Of a stretch of DNA of 64,000 nt, positions 33,012-48,000 are shown in pieces. Below the pieces are notes generated by a model, which saw only the letters and a program-made list of their open reading frames with translations, searched no databases and was not told the origin of the DNA. Numbering within the stretch: the stretch's first letter is position 1; the number at the start of each line of letters is the position of its first letter. The stretch is from Dreissena polymorpha (Eukaryota > Mollusca > Bivalvia > Myida > Dreissenidae): positions 7,126,829-7,190,828 of the forward strand of contig NC_068355.1 in assembly GCF_020536995.1 (NCBI RefSeq). The letters are read 5' to 3'. The position numbers and the translations under genes were made by a program.

Positions 33012-36000
33012 ATGGCCAGTCTCACAGGAGCTTTCTCTCGAAAGCGGGTAAAGCTAGAAGTTGTTCCGCCTGCTGATGAAGAAATTTCTTCAAAGCGACA
33101 GCTGATTTTGGTAAGACCAGGATAAAATTCTATTGTAAAAGTGAACATTTTGCTTGACTACACCTTTGAGCTTTGCAGGTTTTTTCCTAAAAAATGTAAA
33201 CAATATTTTGTTTTTGACAAGGGTTAAGCGCTCTCTGTCCCATATGATCAGTAAAAAATAATATAATATTGTATTTAAAAATTTCCTTTGGCAGGATGAA
33301 CAATATGCAAAAATACTGGAAGTTAAGGAGGCCTACTATGACCACCTGACTGAAAGCTTTTTCCTGCAACATGGCGGCCAGATGATGGATTATGAGGGTT
33401 GGCGCAAAAAGCAGACACCTGAGCTGGTTGCTTATCTAAAGGCTGGTCTTCTGGACAGTGATGATGAGGATGAAAACCCCTTGAAATACCTCAAGGATCT
33501 TAAGTCCAGTGAAGAGGTAGGTGGCACTTATTTTGGTTTTGAAAGAAACAGAACTTTTGGGTTTGAGCTCATTTTTGTCCCCTACCGGCGAAACGGGACT
33601 GGACTTTTCACTTATGGTTTTCGCTGCTGTGTGTCAGTCTGTCTGTCAGTCCGTCACACTTTTCTGGATCCTGCAATAACTTAAAAAGTTCTTCATATTT
33701 TTATGCCCCCCCCCCCCCACCCCCTCGAAGAAGAGGGGTATATTGTTTTGCACGTCGGTCTGTCCGTCCACCAGACTCAAGAACGCTTAGGCCTAGGATC
33801 ATGAAACTTCATAGGTACATTGATCGTGGCGGGCAGATGACCCCTATTGATTTTGAGGTCACTAGGTCAAGGTCACAGTGACTAAATAGTAAAATGGTTT
33901 CCGGATGGTAACTCAAGAATGCTTAAGCCAAGGATCATGAAACTTCATAGGTACATTGATCATGACTGGCAGATGACCCCTATTTATTTTCAGGTCACTA
34001 GGTCTAAGGTCAAGGTCACAGTGTCTCGAAATTGTTAAATGGTTTCTGGATGATAACTCAACAATACTTACACCTAGGATCATGAAACTACATAGGTACA
34101 TTGATCATGACTGGCAGATGACCCCTATTGGTTTTCAGGTCAAAGGTCAAGGCCACAGTGACCAAACAGTTAAATGGTTTCCGGATGATAACTCACGAAT
34201 GCTTACGCCTAGGATCATGAAACTTCATAGGTACATTGATCCTGACTTGCAGATGACCCCTATTGATTTTCAGATCACTAGGTCAAAGGTCAAGGTCACA
34301 GTGACTCAAAATAGTAAAATGCTTTCCGGATGATAACTCAAGTATGCTTAGCCTTGGATCATGAAACTTCAAAGGTACATTGATCATGACTGGCAGATGA
34401 CAACGATTGACCCCTATTGAATTTCAGGGCACTAGGTCAAAGGTCAAAGTCACAGTGACAAAAAACGTATTCACACAATGGTTGCCACTACAACTGACAG
34501 CCCATATGGGGGGCATGCATGTTTTACAAACAGCCCTTGTTTCATGAAACTTGAAACATGGACAGATGGCAATATGGAGATTATGCACTTCAATTCATTT
34601 TGTTCCTATGTCACAAATTGTGGTTGCTATGGAAACACATGTAAAAAAATTACTGTCTATGGTGGAGTTGCACCAGTAGGGGACCATATTGCTTGGCAAT
34701 CTCTTGTTTATCTTGGTTGCATGTTAATACACATTTCATAAGTCCTAATGAACCGTTTTAATTAAGAAGTTATTTTATTGACTTAATAATGCTTCTTGTA
34801 TGATTAATAGGTGAAAACTGAGCCTTCCTCCTTCAGCACATCACAGGCAGGTCAAGAAGATGGTAAGTAATTCTGCAACTGTATTAACCTGTCAAGTCAA
34901 CAGTTTATTAAAGAAAAGGAATCTACGATAACAATAAAGTAAAACCTATGAAATAAGTTGCCGATCAAAAGATATTTGCTAAAAAAAATCAGCCTAAAAT
35001 AACTGAATTTTCTTTAAAAAATCTTTTCTGCTTAAAAACACAAAGATAATTTTTCATGATCAGGCTTACAGTTAGATATTGCTGTTCCTGAACATCCACT
35101 AGCGTGCAACACTGGTTTCCATAGTGTTGAAAATATTACTGAGTTGCACAAGTCAGGTATTTACATATATTGTCTGGTGTGCTGTATAGGTGGTACAGTG
35201 TAGTTTTCCTTGCATTATAGACGTTGTTGCCCTTGCTTGTAAAATATTTTTTGTGAAACATAATCTGTTTTGCATGCTATGACGAAGTAGCCTAGCAAGA
35301 TAAATATTGACCTCTGATTGATTGTTATGCCCCCGTATCGAATGATAGGGGGTATATTGTTTTTGGCCTGTCTGTCATTCTGTCCCAAAAGTTTAACCTT
35401 GGTTAAAGTTTTGCGATAACTTTTGAAATATTGAAAATATAGCAACTTGATATTTGGCATGCATGTGTATCTCATGGAGTTGCACTTTTTGAGTCCTTCA
35501 AGGTCAACGGTTAAAAAAAAAACAAAGCGGCCCAATAGGGGGCATTGTGTTACACTAACACATCTCTTGTTTGTTATACATTTGAATGCACTTTCCAGGG
35601 GTGTACATTTGCAAATTTTGTTTGAGGACCTAAACTATTTGTCGTTATTAACATCGTGTTTTGCCTGAATTATTTTGGCTTCAAGTATTGTGCTGTATCA
35701 TGTTTGAAACTATTTGATGTTTAAATGAATGACACTTAATCAGATTATTGTTGTTAAATAAAAATACATGTATGTGCTGGTATTTTAAGCTCTCCTTAGC
35801 ACAATGTGCTCATGGTGAGCTTTTGTGAGTGCTTTTAGTCCTTCATGTGTCGTCAACCTTTTCCTTGTTTACACTGTAGAGGCTAGATTTATTTCCAATC
35901 TTCATGTAATACCTTGGTCAGAAGATTTGTCCCCATGATATCTTGGACATATTTGAAAATGGTTCTGTTGGTTGAAAAACATGGCCATTAGTGTGGGGGG

Positions 36001-39000
36001 GATTTTCATTATATGGCTTTATTAAAACCTTTAAAAAAAAACTAAAGCCAACAATTTTTTCCTGATCTTCATGAGACTATGTCAGAAGATTGTCCCAATG
36101 ATATCTTGGACTAGTTTCAAAAATGGTTCTACTTGAGTGAAAAAATGGCTGCTAGGGGTGGGGCATTTTTACGTATATTGTTATAGTAAACCTTGTAAAC
36201 ACTCTAAGTCACACATTTGTAGTCCAGTCTTTATTTAACTTGGTCCGATTAAAAAAAATATCTTGGATTAGTTTGAAAATGGTTCCGTTCTGTTGAAGAT
36301 CATAGTCACCAGATTTCATGCATTTTCCTTGTAAAGTCGAATTTTGTTAACACTCATGTACATAAAAGTCACATGTATTGTTACATCTTCATGAAACTTG
36401 GTCACTACATTTATTCTGATATATTTCTCTGCACAGAACAGGTCAGTTCCTTTGTATATCTTTGTTCCTTTGTTTGAGCGACTCTGTGCCTTTCAGGCCC
36501 TCTTGTTATAATAATATTTATACACAAACACCAGATGACTGCGATATAGGTGTTTGTTATCTTTTTGATGTGTATGAATGAAACTAAATTATGCAGTGTA
36601 CGTTATATATTTGTTATAGCTATTATTTTCCCTCCTATGCAGGCACTACTTTGTCTCCGCCTGGGATTCATAGATCATACTCGGACTCTCGAATGGGTTT
36701 CTTGTCCATCAAGTCAACTTCACAAAGGTATTTATGGTTGTGATTTCTCTTAAAGCAAGCTTTAGCATTTGGAATGTCACTTGAAATTTTAGGTAAATTG
36801 ACATTCTATTAGACAATAAATAGTGATTTTTTAGTTTGGCGTTTTCGGAGAAAACCCGAGGTATTGTCATAGCCAGCTCGTCGTGTCGTCCGCTATCGGT
36901 GTCATGCTAAAACCTTAACATTGGCTCTAAAATTAAAGTGCTTCCACCTACAACTTTGAAACTTCATATGTAGATGCACCTTGAGTTCTACACACCACAC
37001 CCATTTTGGGGTCACTAGGTCAAGGTCATAAGACCTCTTTAAAAAAAGAAAAACAATTCTGACAAGCTTTCATTTATTCAAAACTGCACCCGCAGCCGAG
37101 CGATGGCACCCGTGTTGCGGTGCTTTTGTTAAATGTAAGGATTTGCTCTATTAATTCAGTTCCAGTACAAAGAAGTCTATCTCCCCTGTAAGCCTGAAAC
37201 AACACAGCTATGATGGCACAGTTATTAAAGGAATTTCATCACAAGAAGCCATTGTAGAAAGAGCCAAACAGGCAAGTTCCAACTAATATTAAAATGTGAA
37301 ACAAGAAACTGCTTCAAGAAAGTACATGTAATTTTTTCTTTTTTTCTTTTTCATACATGTAATTTTTAATGCTAAACATAAAGTAGTTGCTTTAAAAGTA
37401 GGGATGGCATCGAATACCAATATCGGTATTCGAATGTTCGCAAATTCATTCAATCGAATATTCGCATAAAACGGCTGGATTGATTTTACCTTGTTATGTA
37501 TTAATTCCAATGGTTTGTAAGTTATATCCTTTTGCTAAATACGAGGCTGTTTATTAACGTTGCTATCGAATAATTGTATCGCTGTCGACTAAGGGTATCA
37601 CGTTTACAGATTTTTCTAAACGTTGAAACGAAATTAAATAAACAAAACGATACCGTTCAAACGGTATCCATACGTTCGTTTTAAAAGCATCAGTGCCATC
37701 ACATTTCCAAACTGAAAGTAGTGATTATTTCCGGAAGTTATATTTAGTTCATAACCCAATTGCACAATGACGTGATATTAAAACCAACTGTTCTCGTCGT
37801 TTTCTAACCATTGGGTTACGCGTTTTCTACTTACATGCCGTAATATTTTGTAACAAAGATGAATTAATATTTAACCCACATTTCTTCAATAAGAGTACAC
37901 CGGTGTTAATTGTTTTTATTGTTTTTACTTAACAAGATGTACATCAAAACGAGTATTTGTTCATTAAATTAAAAATGAATGCCGATGAATAAACTGCGGG
38001 AAATTTTCCTCATGCACTTTATGCCGACGCGCGTTGAATGTTCAAGACGATAAGGGGCATGATCATGCATGAAATAGCGGGAAACTTTTCCAGAGCACTT
38101 CGTGCCGATGCGGGTTAAATATTCAAGACGTCTAGGTCGTACAGGTATATTGTTATGTCTATGGTACTGTGAATAAGGGCCATCTGGCGCACGTGATACA
38201 AATACGAGTCTTTTTCAGCAGCTTTTAATGAGTTTTGCAACATCGTAATGTAATGAATTAAATGAATTCTGTTGACATTGCCTGTCGTTTAGACGTTTAT
38301 TGTTTTTTTTGTAAACGTGTTTGAGCAAAACACGAAACGCCATCATTTAAACGTTTAAACGTGATACCCTTACTGTCGACTAATTCTATGACCGATACTG
38401 TGATCGGGCACAAATAGAATGAAAAACATCGTGTCATAGAATTTTATTTTTTAATGATTCCACAGATTTGTAGCAAACCGCGCATATGTAAAACTAAGTT
38501 TACACACATTACACGTTGCGGTCTTCTTATACACAGACCGTGTAAAGTATTCCATACTGCAGAAGGGGCTGGTGGCATTTTCAGATTTGAATTATGATTC
38601 CTTGATGATTGTTTAATTTATATCATCTGTTACTTTTGAGTAATTCACATATTTAAATGTCTGTTCAAACTGTGATCACAAAAACTAAATTATTATTCGC
38701 AAGTAAATTGAAGCCCTTAATTGGTACCTTATTGACAAACAACAGTTCGGACCCTTTCTTATAACTGTTAGTATATTGCATTGCGCGATTTGAGTAATTC
38801 ACACATTTTAATGGCTGTACATACTGTGATCACAAAACTTAATTATTATTCGCCAGTCAATTGAAACCGTATATTGGCACCCCATTGGCAAACAACAGTC
38901 GGGGCCTTTCTTAGAGCCTGTATATTGCATTGCGCAATCAACACTGATACAAGCCGCGTTATCAGTTTGACACGAAGAACGTCAGGTCAAACATGTAACT

Positions 39001-42000
39001 CCCAAGTGATTTCGGTTGCTTTTTAGTAAGCGGTTCGCAGTTCATTAAATATTGGTGAAATTACGTTTGGAAAAAAATGCGAATATCATTTTTATTATTC
39101 GAATGCTGACCATTCAATCGAATATTCGATTATTCGAATAATTTCCCTATTTAAAAGTACCTGTTAAATGTTTCACTTGTTCCAATACCCAAATGCTATT
39201 GGTTGTTGACATATGGTCTGACAGCAACCATTTACTTGTGGTTATATTAATATCATCACTTTAGTTCCAAGCTGTGTGATAAACTTGCAGCTTTCAATAG
39301 TGTATGAAATAGTTTTTCATACAATTTAGCTTTGATCATTTATTGGGAATACAATCATTAAATTGTGTCTACTTCTGTATGTATGTTCAGAGCTCCAGAT
39401 AAGGGTCGTATTTTCGTAATTAGGAATTTTTTTGAAGTCCGTTACGTATTTATTTTAAAATCTTGTGGTTCGTTTCGATTTTTATTTAGTTCTTTTCGCG
39501 TATTAAAGATCTTTTCGGTGCTTATATAGAATGGTTATCGGGTTTGTTTAAAAAAGCACATTTTTTCCAATAAAAGCGGCTTGTACAGTCTATCTGTCAA
39601 AAAACATTGGCGGCGCCCAGAGAGCCTCCTAAAAACTGCAAAGCATGCAAAAACATGCTTTTAACATATTGTACGCAAAGCGAGCCGAAGTTGAATGTTA
39701 AGAAAGACTATAGAAAAGATCTTATACGATGTTGTATGTTCAGTTGCCGGCATAGTCGGAAAAGCTAAAAAAAAACGCGACACAACGGGTCCAAACTTAA
39801 ACAAAAAAACATTGAACGAGTGGAAGGGACAATGCCGTGGCTAATCTTTGAAAAGATTAAAGGAGAGACCTGTTTTAATTGTGAAATATGTAAAAATTCA
39901 TCGAAGGCATGCAATCTAAGCACAGTTTGGGCATATTAAGGTATTTGAAAAATAAAATTGTATAATACTGGATAGACACTGTTGAACTCGTATAAATAAA
40001 GTTGCTAGTATGTTTATTTGGATTTTTTGCATGAAAATAACCATTATTATTTATTTTTAGGTCATTTAGAAAAGTTAAGAATTATTTTCCAAAACTTAGT
40101 AGTAACGTTAAGAATAAAATTTCAGATTTAATTCTGGTAGTAACGTTAAGAATTTCACAAAACCTATTCTGGAGCTCTGATGTTTAATAGTACATGAACA
40201 AATTGTATACTTGTAACATTGAACAGGAGGCCCAGGTAATGAGCCGCATAGCAGAATTGCGTAAGGAAGGTCTCTGGTCATCCCGAAGGCTGCCCAAGGT
40301 CCAAGAGCCTCCACGACCCAAGGCACACTGGGACTATCTGCTGGAAGAGATGCAGTGGCTAGCTGCTGATTTTCATCAGGAGCGCAAGTGGAAGAAGATT
40401 TGCGCTAGAAAGGTAAGAGAAACACTGAAATTGGCGCTGTTAGTTTACATGTAAAAGTAATAGTTGTTCAGTTTGGATGTAGAGGTCGAGTTAATATTAT
40501 TTATGATGTCTTATAAACTGTGCCCTTCAGCTCACTTTCCGTGCTCATGGGTAGCTTTTGTAAGCATCGTTTGTTTGTCATGCATCATTAACATTGTGAA
40601 TGTATCAGTGGCCATGTCTTCTTAAAACTTAGAATATTTTTACCTATGATCTGTTTGCTGAGCTCAAAACATGTGAAGTCAAAACCAAGGTTACCTTGAC
40701 AACAAAGTAAAGTCTTTAATGCTTCCAAAGAACATTTTTTCCACATTCCAGGGCTCAAATTTAACTTTTTTTTCTACTTGCAAAACATTACAAGCAGCTT
40801 TAATACCAACTTGCAAAATCAAAAACATTCTCGCTAATTTTGCTGAAAACATAATTTAATATCGTTTTTTTTATTCAACAGTTAACTTTGCTTTATCTTT
40901 CGTATTGTTATTTGCGTCTGTGGGCAAACAGAAACTAGTTATTTTTCGCTTCGACGCCATGTCTGTTCAAGTTCAATGAACACGTGTGAATTAGTCGACT
41001 GTTTCACGTTCTTTGTACCAATACCATCCTCGTATCTGTACTATAAGTATACCAGTCTACATACAAGGTGCGCTCTTCCGCATAAGGGTATAAGGACGTT
41101 TTATGAGCTACGGTTTAGCATTCAGGACGTCAAACGCATTTAGCAATATTACTGTGTTGTTTTTTTCACTATTTCTTTACTCGCAAAAAATTACTAGTGG
41201 CTTAAAACTTAACTCGCAATCGGTTTTTTCACTTGCATTTTGCGAGTGTTAATTTTGAGCCCTGCATTCATTTGAAAACTTAGTCAAAATATGCGTCTCA
41301 ATTATATCATGTTTAGTTTGGAAACTTTTCTGGTTGGTTGAAAAATATGTGTGCCAGGGAGAGGGGGCGAAATAGGACATTTCCAAGTATGTCCCAAGTT
41401 GTGGAAACTGGGTCATATGGTTTAACATTTTGGTAAACTTGCAATTAGAATTAGAAACTCAAGAGGTCACATTTATGAAATCATAGTGAAACTTTGTGCA
41501 TACTAGTGCTGCAACAATACGCCAAAAACCCGTATTGCAATATATCGCAATATATTGCTTACTTGTACCTGAATTATAACTCGCCAAATACCCGATAATC
41601 CCGTATATTCCAGTTTTTAAGCAAATTCTGGTAAATGTGTACTGTAAAAATGCTCAAGAATAACAAAAAACACAAACATGCACCAATTTTCTTAAATATC
41701 AAATACATTTTTGCATTTGTTACTATTTAAAGATGTGATGAAATAACTTCCAATCGGGCGTTTTTTTCCCCACTGAACACGCGTAAATAGCCTGACGTGA
41801 TGTTCCTGTTTTATACAACACAAATACACCCACACTGCACGCGAAGTTCTACATGTCTGTATAATTTTCGCGCGCTTTTTATTGAGAAAAAGAATAAAGC
41901 ACTTTTTTTATTGTCGCGTTAGCATTACATTTCGGAAGCGTGTTTCCGAAATTCGGATTACAAATTTAATAATGCTCATTTCAGAATCGAACGAAACATT

Positions 42001-45000
42001 TAGTTGTGTGTAATTAATTCAACGATAATTCGTTTAAAAGCATAGAAGAATGCTCCCATGTAACAACGCTACTCAGTCTCTGTATAATAGACTTTTTAGA
42101 ATGCCATTTTTACGTTACAATTTATTTTTACAAAATACCGCTTTGTTTTGTTTACCTTGATCTCATTATTTTGGATGGCTTTTCTGAACAAAATGTAGAT
42201 GCATGTTTGTAAAATTTTCGTACCGGTATGACGAAAATCGTATCGCAATACAATATGCGGATTGCGTATTGCGATATATACCGATATACCGGTATATTGT
42301 TGCAGCACTAGTGCATACATTTGTCTCGAGGATATCATTTTAGTACGATACATGTCACTTGGTTTTACAAAGGCCTTGCTAAAAATGGTAAAGCCCTTCT
42401 CTATAGAGAAGATAAGTCTGGTAAAGTCGGGCACTAGTCTGACAAGCATCAGGTCAGGTATTAAAAACTATGCTCTAATGAATGATAATTCAGTGTTTGT
42501 AAGTGTTTTGGCTTGGTTCTATGAAGGATGACAAGTCATGGAACATTGGCAATGTTTACTTGCGGTTTGTGATGCCATCTAAGGAACCTTCCATATGTCC
42601 AAGAATTAAAATAATTGAACTTTCTGTGATGAGACGATGACGAGGCTGATTAAAAATTGGTCTTTCTTGTGGAAACAGTTTTTGTCTCCTAGAGATACTA
42701 TCAGTTTCTAGTTTTGATGCCACATGAGGCATTTGTCTGAGAAAGTTATATCAATGATCTATATTGGTTGATAGAAAGTTAACCTGTGATGCCTTTGCAC
42801 TCTTGTATGCTGTTTGAGTTGCAGATTTTTTTTTTTACAATGTGCTATATTGTCTTTTTTTCAAATAAATATGTAACTTTTGTAATCATAATAAAAAATG
42901 AACCATTAATTCTTTAAGTCATTTTAGCCACTGCACTCTTGTATACAGTTGACATTGCTGCATACTTTTCATTTGTGGCTTAAAGCATTGAACATTTTTC
43001 AGTCCCCAACAATGTGCTATACTGGCCATGTGTTGTCAATGAAAAATGTAACACCTCAGCTCATTAATCTGTAAAATAATAATACATTTCATCTTACATG
43101 AACCTTTAGGCACTGCACACTTGTGTATACAGTTAAATGTACGCACATATTTTTATGTGGCAATATGCAATTTTCATATTTCAGTCCCCAGTGCCTGTGT
43201 AATCGTTGGTGTTGTCAGTTGAAAATTGGAACAGTATTTTATTTGTGTATGCTTTGCTATGATTTTCGCTACTTTGTTACACATGTATGTTAATGAATTA
43301 AAAACAAATAACTGTTCAAAGTACATCTGCTAATTATGCGTCTTCTTTTCCTGAACAGATTGCCAAGATGGTACAGAAATATTTCCAAGATATTGAACAG
43401 AAAGAGCAGAAGGCAGAGAAAGAGGAAGGTATGCGGTTGAAGCGCATCGCCTCAAACATGGCCAAGATGATCAAAGAGTTCTGGACCAATATTGAAAAGG
43501 TATATTTACAAGCCTGATAGTTACAGTAGGTATTATTATTGGCCTTGTATTACATTTCTATTTAATTCATGATATAAATTAGCTGGCTTTTTGGTTAAAA
43601 AGGGTTCAATGTGCATTCATTGATTAATAGAAATTATAAAGCTTTGTTGGTTTGGATAATGACCATTCCATTTGACAATTGAATTCCTATCTTTATTGAA
43701 TTTCAAAATGAACCATTGCAAAATAACAATTCAAGTTTCAACAATTCAGGTTGTGCAATACAAACAAAACAGTCGCCTGGATGAGAAAAGGAAGAAGGCT
43801 ATGGATGTGCACCTTAACTTCATTGTGAACCAGACCGAGCAGTACTCTACATGGCTGACTGAGGGTCTCACCAACAGCTCCAATACCACACCTGACCCTT
43901 CCGTGGTGGGAGATGGTAATATAGGAGAATGCTTATCTCAAAACTGTATAAAATAGTAAATGTGTGGGTTCTTCAGGTATCTTACAGTCATGAAATAATA
44001 GACTTATTTATAAATATTAGAGGGCAGTATAAAGGGCTCTCAGAAACACTTAAGCATATTTGTTCGCATACATTAGAACAAATGGTGATATCGGAAACCA
44101 ATTTTGAGAGTCCCCGGGATGTACTTTTTTAGATAAATGTTGTTTTTTTAAGTCAATACATTAACAAATAATACATGTAAAGCAGCCTCCTATTTAAATT
44201 CAAGCAAACACGTTTATTTCCTCACATCTATTTGAAATCTAATGAATCCAATGCAGTAACATGTCCTTAGTTTTCTCACTTTACGTCCTCTAGTCCATGG
44301 AACTTATTCATTGATGCTGTATCTGACAGTATTTGGGAAAAAACGTCGATTTTTGCAATTGGGAAGCAGCCGAATATCGGCTGTAATTTTGGGCAAAAAA
44401 AAGGAAGCATTTGCACTCAATTTGGCAGTTGTAACTAACGGCTTGAGGCATAGGCTAAATGATGTCATCTGGTCACAGTGTTAGAATTGTCATTCTTTAT
44501 TTAAATGCATTTTTTGCTGAATTTTGAGGACATGAAATATTCAATGGGAGTCCTTTCCTTTTGAACTTCTTTTTCCAAGTAAGGAGACCAAGGACTAGTG
44601 TTTTTATATCCTAGTGACACCCCTGATATTGTTTGTCAGAAGTTGCTTATGTCTCATTATTGAAAGTATGAAAATAATATCTGGTATTATTTTTATGCCC
44701 CCGGATCGATAGATAGGGGGTATATTGTTTTTGACCTGTCTGTCTGTCATTCTGTCCCAAAACTTTAACCTTTCAGTAAAGTTTTGCAATAACTTTTTGA
44801 AATATTGAACATAGCAACTTGATATTTGGCATGCATGTGTATCTCATGGAGCTGCACATTTTGAGTGGTGAAAGGTCAAGGTCATCCTTCAAGGTCAAAA
44901 ATTAAAATTTTTAATGTATTAAAGTTTTGCAATAACTTTTGAAATATTGAACATAGCTATTAGCAACTTTATTTTTGGCATGCATGTGTATCTCATGGAG

Positions 45001-48000
45001 CTGCACGTTTTGAGTGGTGAAAGGTCAAGGTCATCCTTCAAGGTCAATGGTCAAAAATTTTAAACTTTAATATAGTAAAGTTTTGCAATCACTTTTGAAA
45101 TAATAAACATAGCAACTGGATATTTGGCATGCATGTGTATCTCATGACGCTGCACATTTTGAGTGGTGAAAGGTCAAGGTCATCCTTCAAGGTCAAAAGT
45201 CTAAAAATACATTCCAAGGGAAGTTTTAAGCTTTAAAGGGAGATAATTTCTAACCTGCCAAATGATGTATTGAAATTTTATTTCAAAGCGGTGTAATAGG
45301 GGGCATTATGTTTCTGACAAACACATCTCTTGTTCTACACAAATTCCATAAGTAAATTATTTCAACACCCAACAATCTTATCCTGCAGATGAGTTTAAGC
45401 CTGAAGACAGTGAGTCTGATGATGAGGAAACCATTGAAAAGGATGAGCAAGGCATGAATGAGGCGAGTACTGACTGGGATTTTCATTTGTATAAATTTGG
45501 TGTAAAAATGATTGTTAAAAAAATATCACTGCGAAGAAATGTTGTGCATTCACATTTTTATACGCCCAGTAGGGTGGCATGTTGCAGTGGCAATGTCAGT
45601 CCAGCGTTCCATTTTAAGAAGTTTTTTTTACGCAACGCTTTAAAATTTTGAGCTTACTTTTGGTATGAGAGTCTCTTTTTTGGCTTTGACAATGTCTTTT
45701 TTGACAAAAGAATAAATATTTGTTAAAGGGATATAATCTAAGGGAGGAGCTTCTTTCAATAGAAATAGAAAGGCATGGAGATATAGACATTTTCTTTATA
45801 ATAACATTTTCCTGAGTTTTTATGCTCCCCGACAATTTTCGGGGAGCATTTAGTTGCCAGTTTGTCCTTACTTCCTTCCGTCACACTTTTGTTACAGTTT
45901 CTCATAGCGCCTTTAATATTTTACCGATCTCTCAAATATTTGGTATGTAGGAACCTTGCATGGACTTCTACCTTTTGATGAGGTTTGAGGTCACTGGGGT
46001 TAAGGTCAATGAGGCTAATAATAGATTTTCTTACGGTCACCCTTTGATTACAGTTTCTCAAAATTTATGGGGAGCATCCATCATTTTCAACGATACTTGT
46101 TATATGCAACACTTAAAGATATTAGGTTTTTCTGTAGGTTTTTTAGGCAACTCTTTTAGATATTTAGATATTGTTAGGATCTCAGTTGATTTTTTTCTAT
46201 GGCCTTTGGCAGTCTTGTTTTTTGTCCTGCATATATTCAGTGCCCCAGATAATTATTTCGGAAATAGGGTTTTCACCCACTGATTTTGAAAAATAGGGTG
46301 ATTTCATTCTTGGAATAGGGTGAAATGAGTTATAAGATGCATACAGTAAAACCATTGCTGCTTTACTTCTGTTGAAGCTGCACACAATTGTATTGATTCA
46401 ATAAAACTGTAAACTAATATAATTAACTTTAATAAACTGATGTTTCATAACATCTTTTATCCTTGAAACTGTCAATAATATAAACTTTAAACTTTAAAAA
46501 AATCGATAACACAAATGATTCGGCACTTATTGGCTCTTGCTTTCTTGGTTCGAAAAAGTTAGCGATCGACTGATATTTTGGCGCAACAATTGCGGACGTC
46601 TTTCTCTTAGACATTTTTATTACGCATCGTATTAGAAACTGAAAGTACAGACACTTTACAAATACATGCACAATGAACGACGGATTAAGTCAGATTGAAA
46701 ACGCATGTATGTCGTCGTAAATAATTTGGTCAGCCGCTTTATTTAACTATGAAATCTAGTCCGCAGAGCGTTTGGATAGCTTTGACTGTTTTATTGCTCC
46801 GTCATCCAGGCGCTTGCTGAATAAAAGCGTCGCCGCGTAACGAAAATAATCACAAAAACCGACGAAAATGAGCAAAGTATTTTCGATCAAAGCTATTGTA
46901 TCGTACGCATCAAATAAGACGAATGTGCGTAAAAGGCAAATCTGGTGCGTTTTCAATACGCATGATATTGAATTTTTTTCCGTTTTTAAACATTTTAATA
47001 GGGTGAAAGACGCAGATACGCAGCTTATCTGGGGCACTGATATATTTTGCTAAGGACAAAGGCTAAGCATTATATGTGATAGTAACATGATAAATCAGTT
47101 TACTATTGCGAAATTCAGGAAGAAACCATGGATGAAGTTGCAGCTCTGCAAAAAGAAAGTGAACTGCCAATTGAAGAATTGATAGACAGTCTACCAAAAG
47201 AAATTCTAGAACAACCTGCTAGCATTCACTCCGAGTCTGAAGATGAACAAAATGAAAGCAAGGGAGAGGTGTGTGATTTTCATAGCATTGTTGGTTAAGC
47301 TAACTTGATCCTATTTGATGTGCATAGAAGTTTGTGTTTACAGGGCATATTCTCTCTCCCGTGTTTTCATGGGATTTAAGTTTTTGTTTTACTGAAATGA
47401 ACTTGACAATTAAATAAAAACAATCTTTTGTTCAGTGGGATAATGAAGACATTCTTGGGGGTATAAATGGATAAAAAAAGGCCATGGTACTTAACATTGT
47501 TTCAGGAATAATTTTTCTTCTCGTCAACAGGATGAAGAATTTGCTGTAGAAGAAAGTGACAGTGATGTTGAAGAAACAATAGAGGAACAAGAGAAACAGG
47601 AAGAAAAGGATTACAAAGAAGAACTTGATGATCTTAAAAATGAAGGTATTTCAATTTATGTTCACCATATATTTGGAATGTGTTTGTGGTTTGTTTTAGT
47701 TCACCGACCAAGTTCTATATCTTGAAACATGCAATTTAGAATGATTATGCCTTCTAAAATATCACTGCTTATACTTCTACTTTTTGCGCAATTATCCTGC
47801 AATTAAGCAGTTAAACCTTATTTTTGTATGTAGAAATATCGATGTTTCTACATCGTTTGGTTCTAAGATTGGTTAAGGTAAACTTCTATAATCTCTATAT
47901 CACTGTTTCTGCTTCTTGCATTGAACTGATACTGAACACATATTTTAGGTTATTGCATAAGTTTACATGCAAAGCTCCATAAATTGACCTTCAATTGAGC

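Larger units (their letters stand above)
40526..42520 (+). mobile_element. Degenerate L-family stretch hosting two hAT-like insertions, SRCAP intron 6
   Basis: Head GCTCACTTTCCGTGCTCATG and internal TCTGGTTGGTTGAAAAATATG are L-like. Two elements (40749-41264, 41504-42310) have landed in it. Its right limit is not clear. Confidence 0.45.

Noticed and set aside
45463-45470. GT donor four bases downstream of SRCAP exon 9
   Set aside because: Using it shifts the frame in exon 10 to a stop after a few codons; the GC donor keeps the family sequence EEETMDEV-like text in frame.
46238-46244. Claim of an exact 8-bp duplication for the 46238-47039 element
   Set aside because: Only seven bases (ATATATT) match in the simple AT flank, so I report 7 bp.
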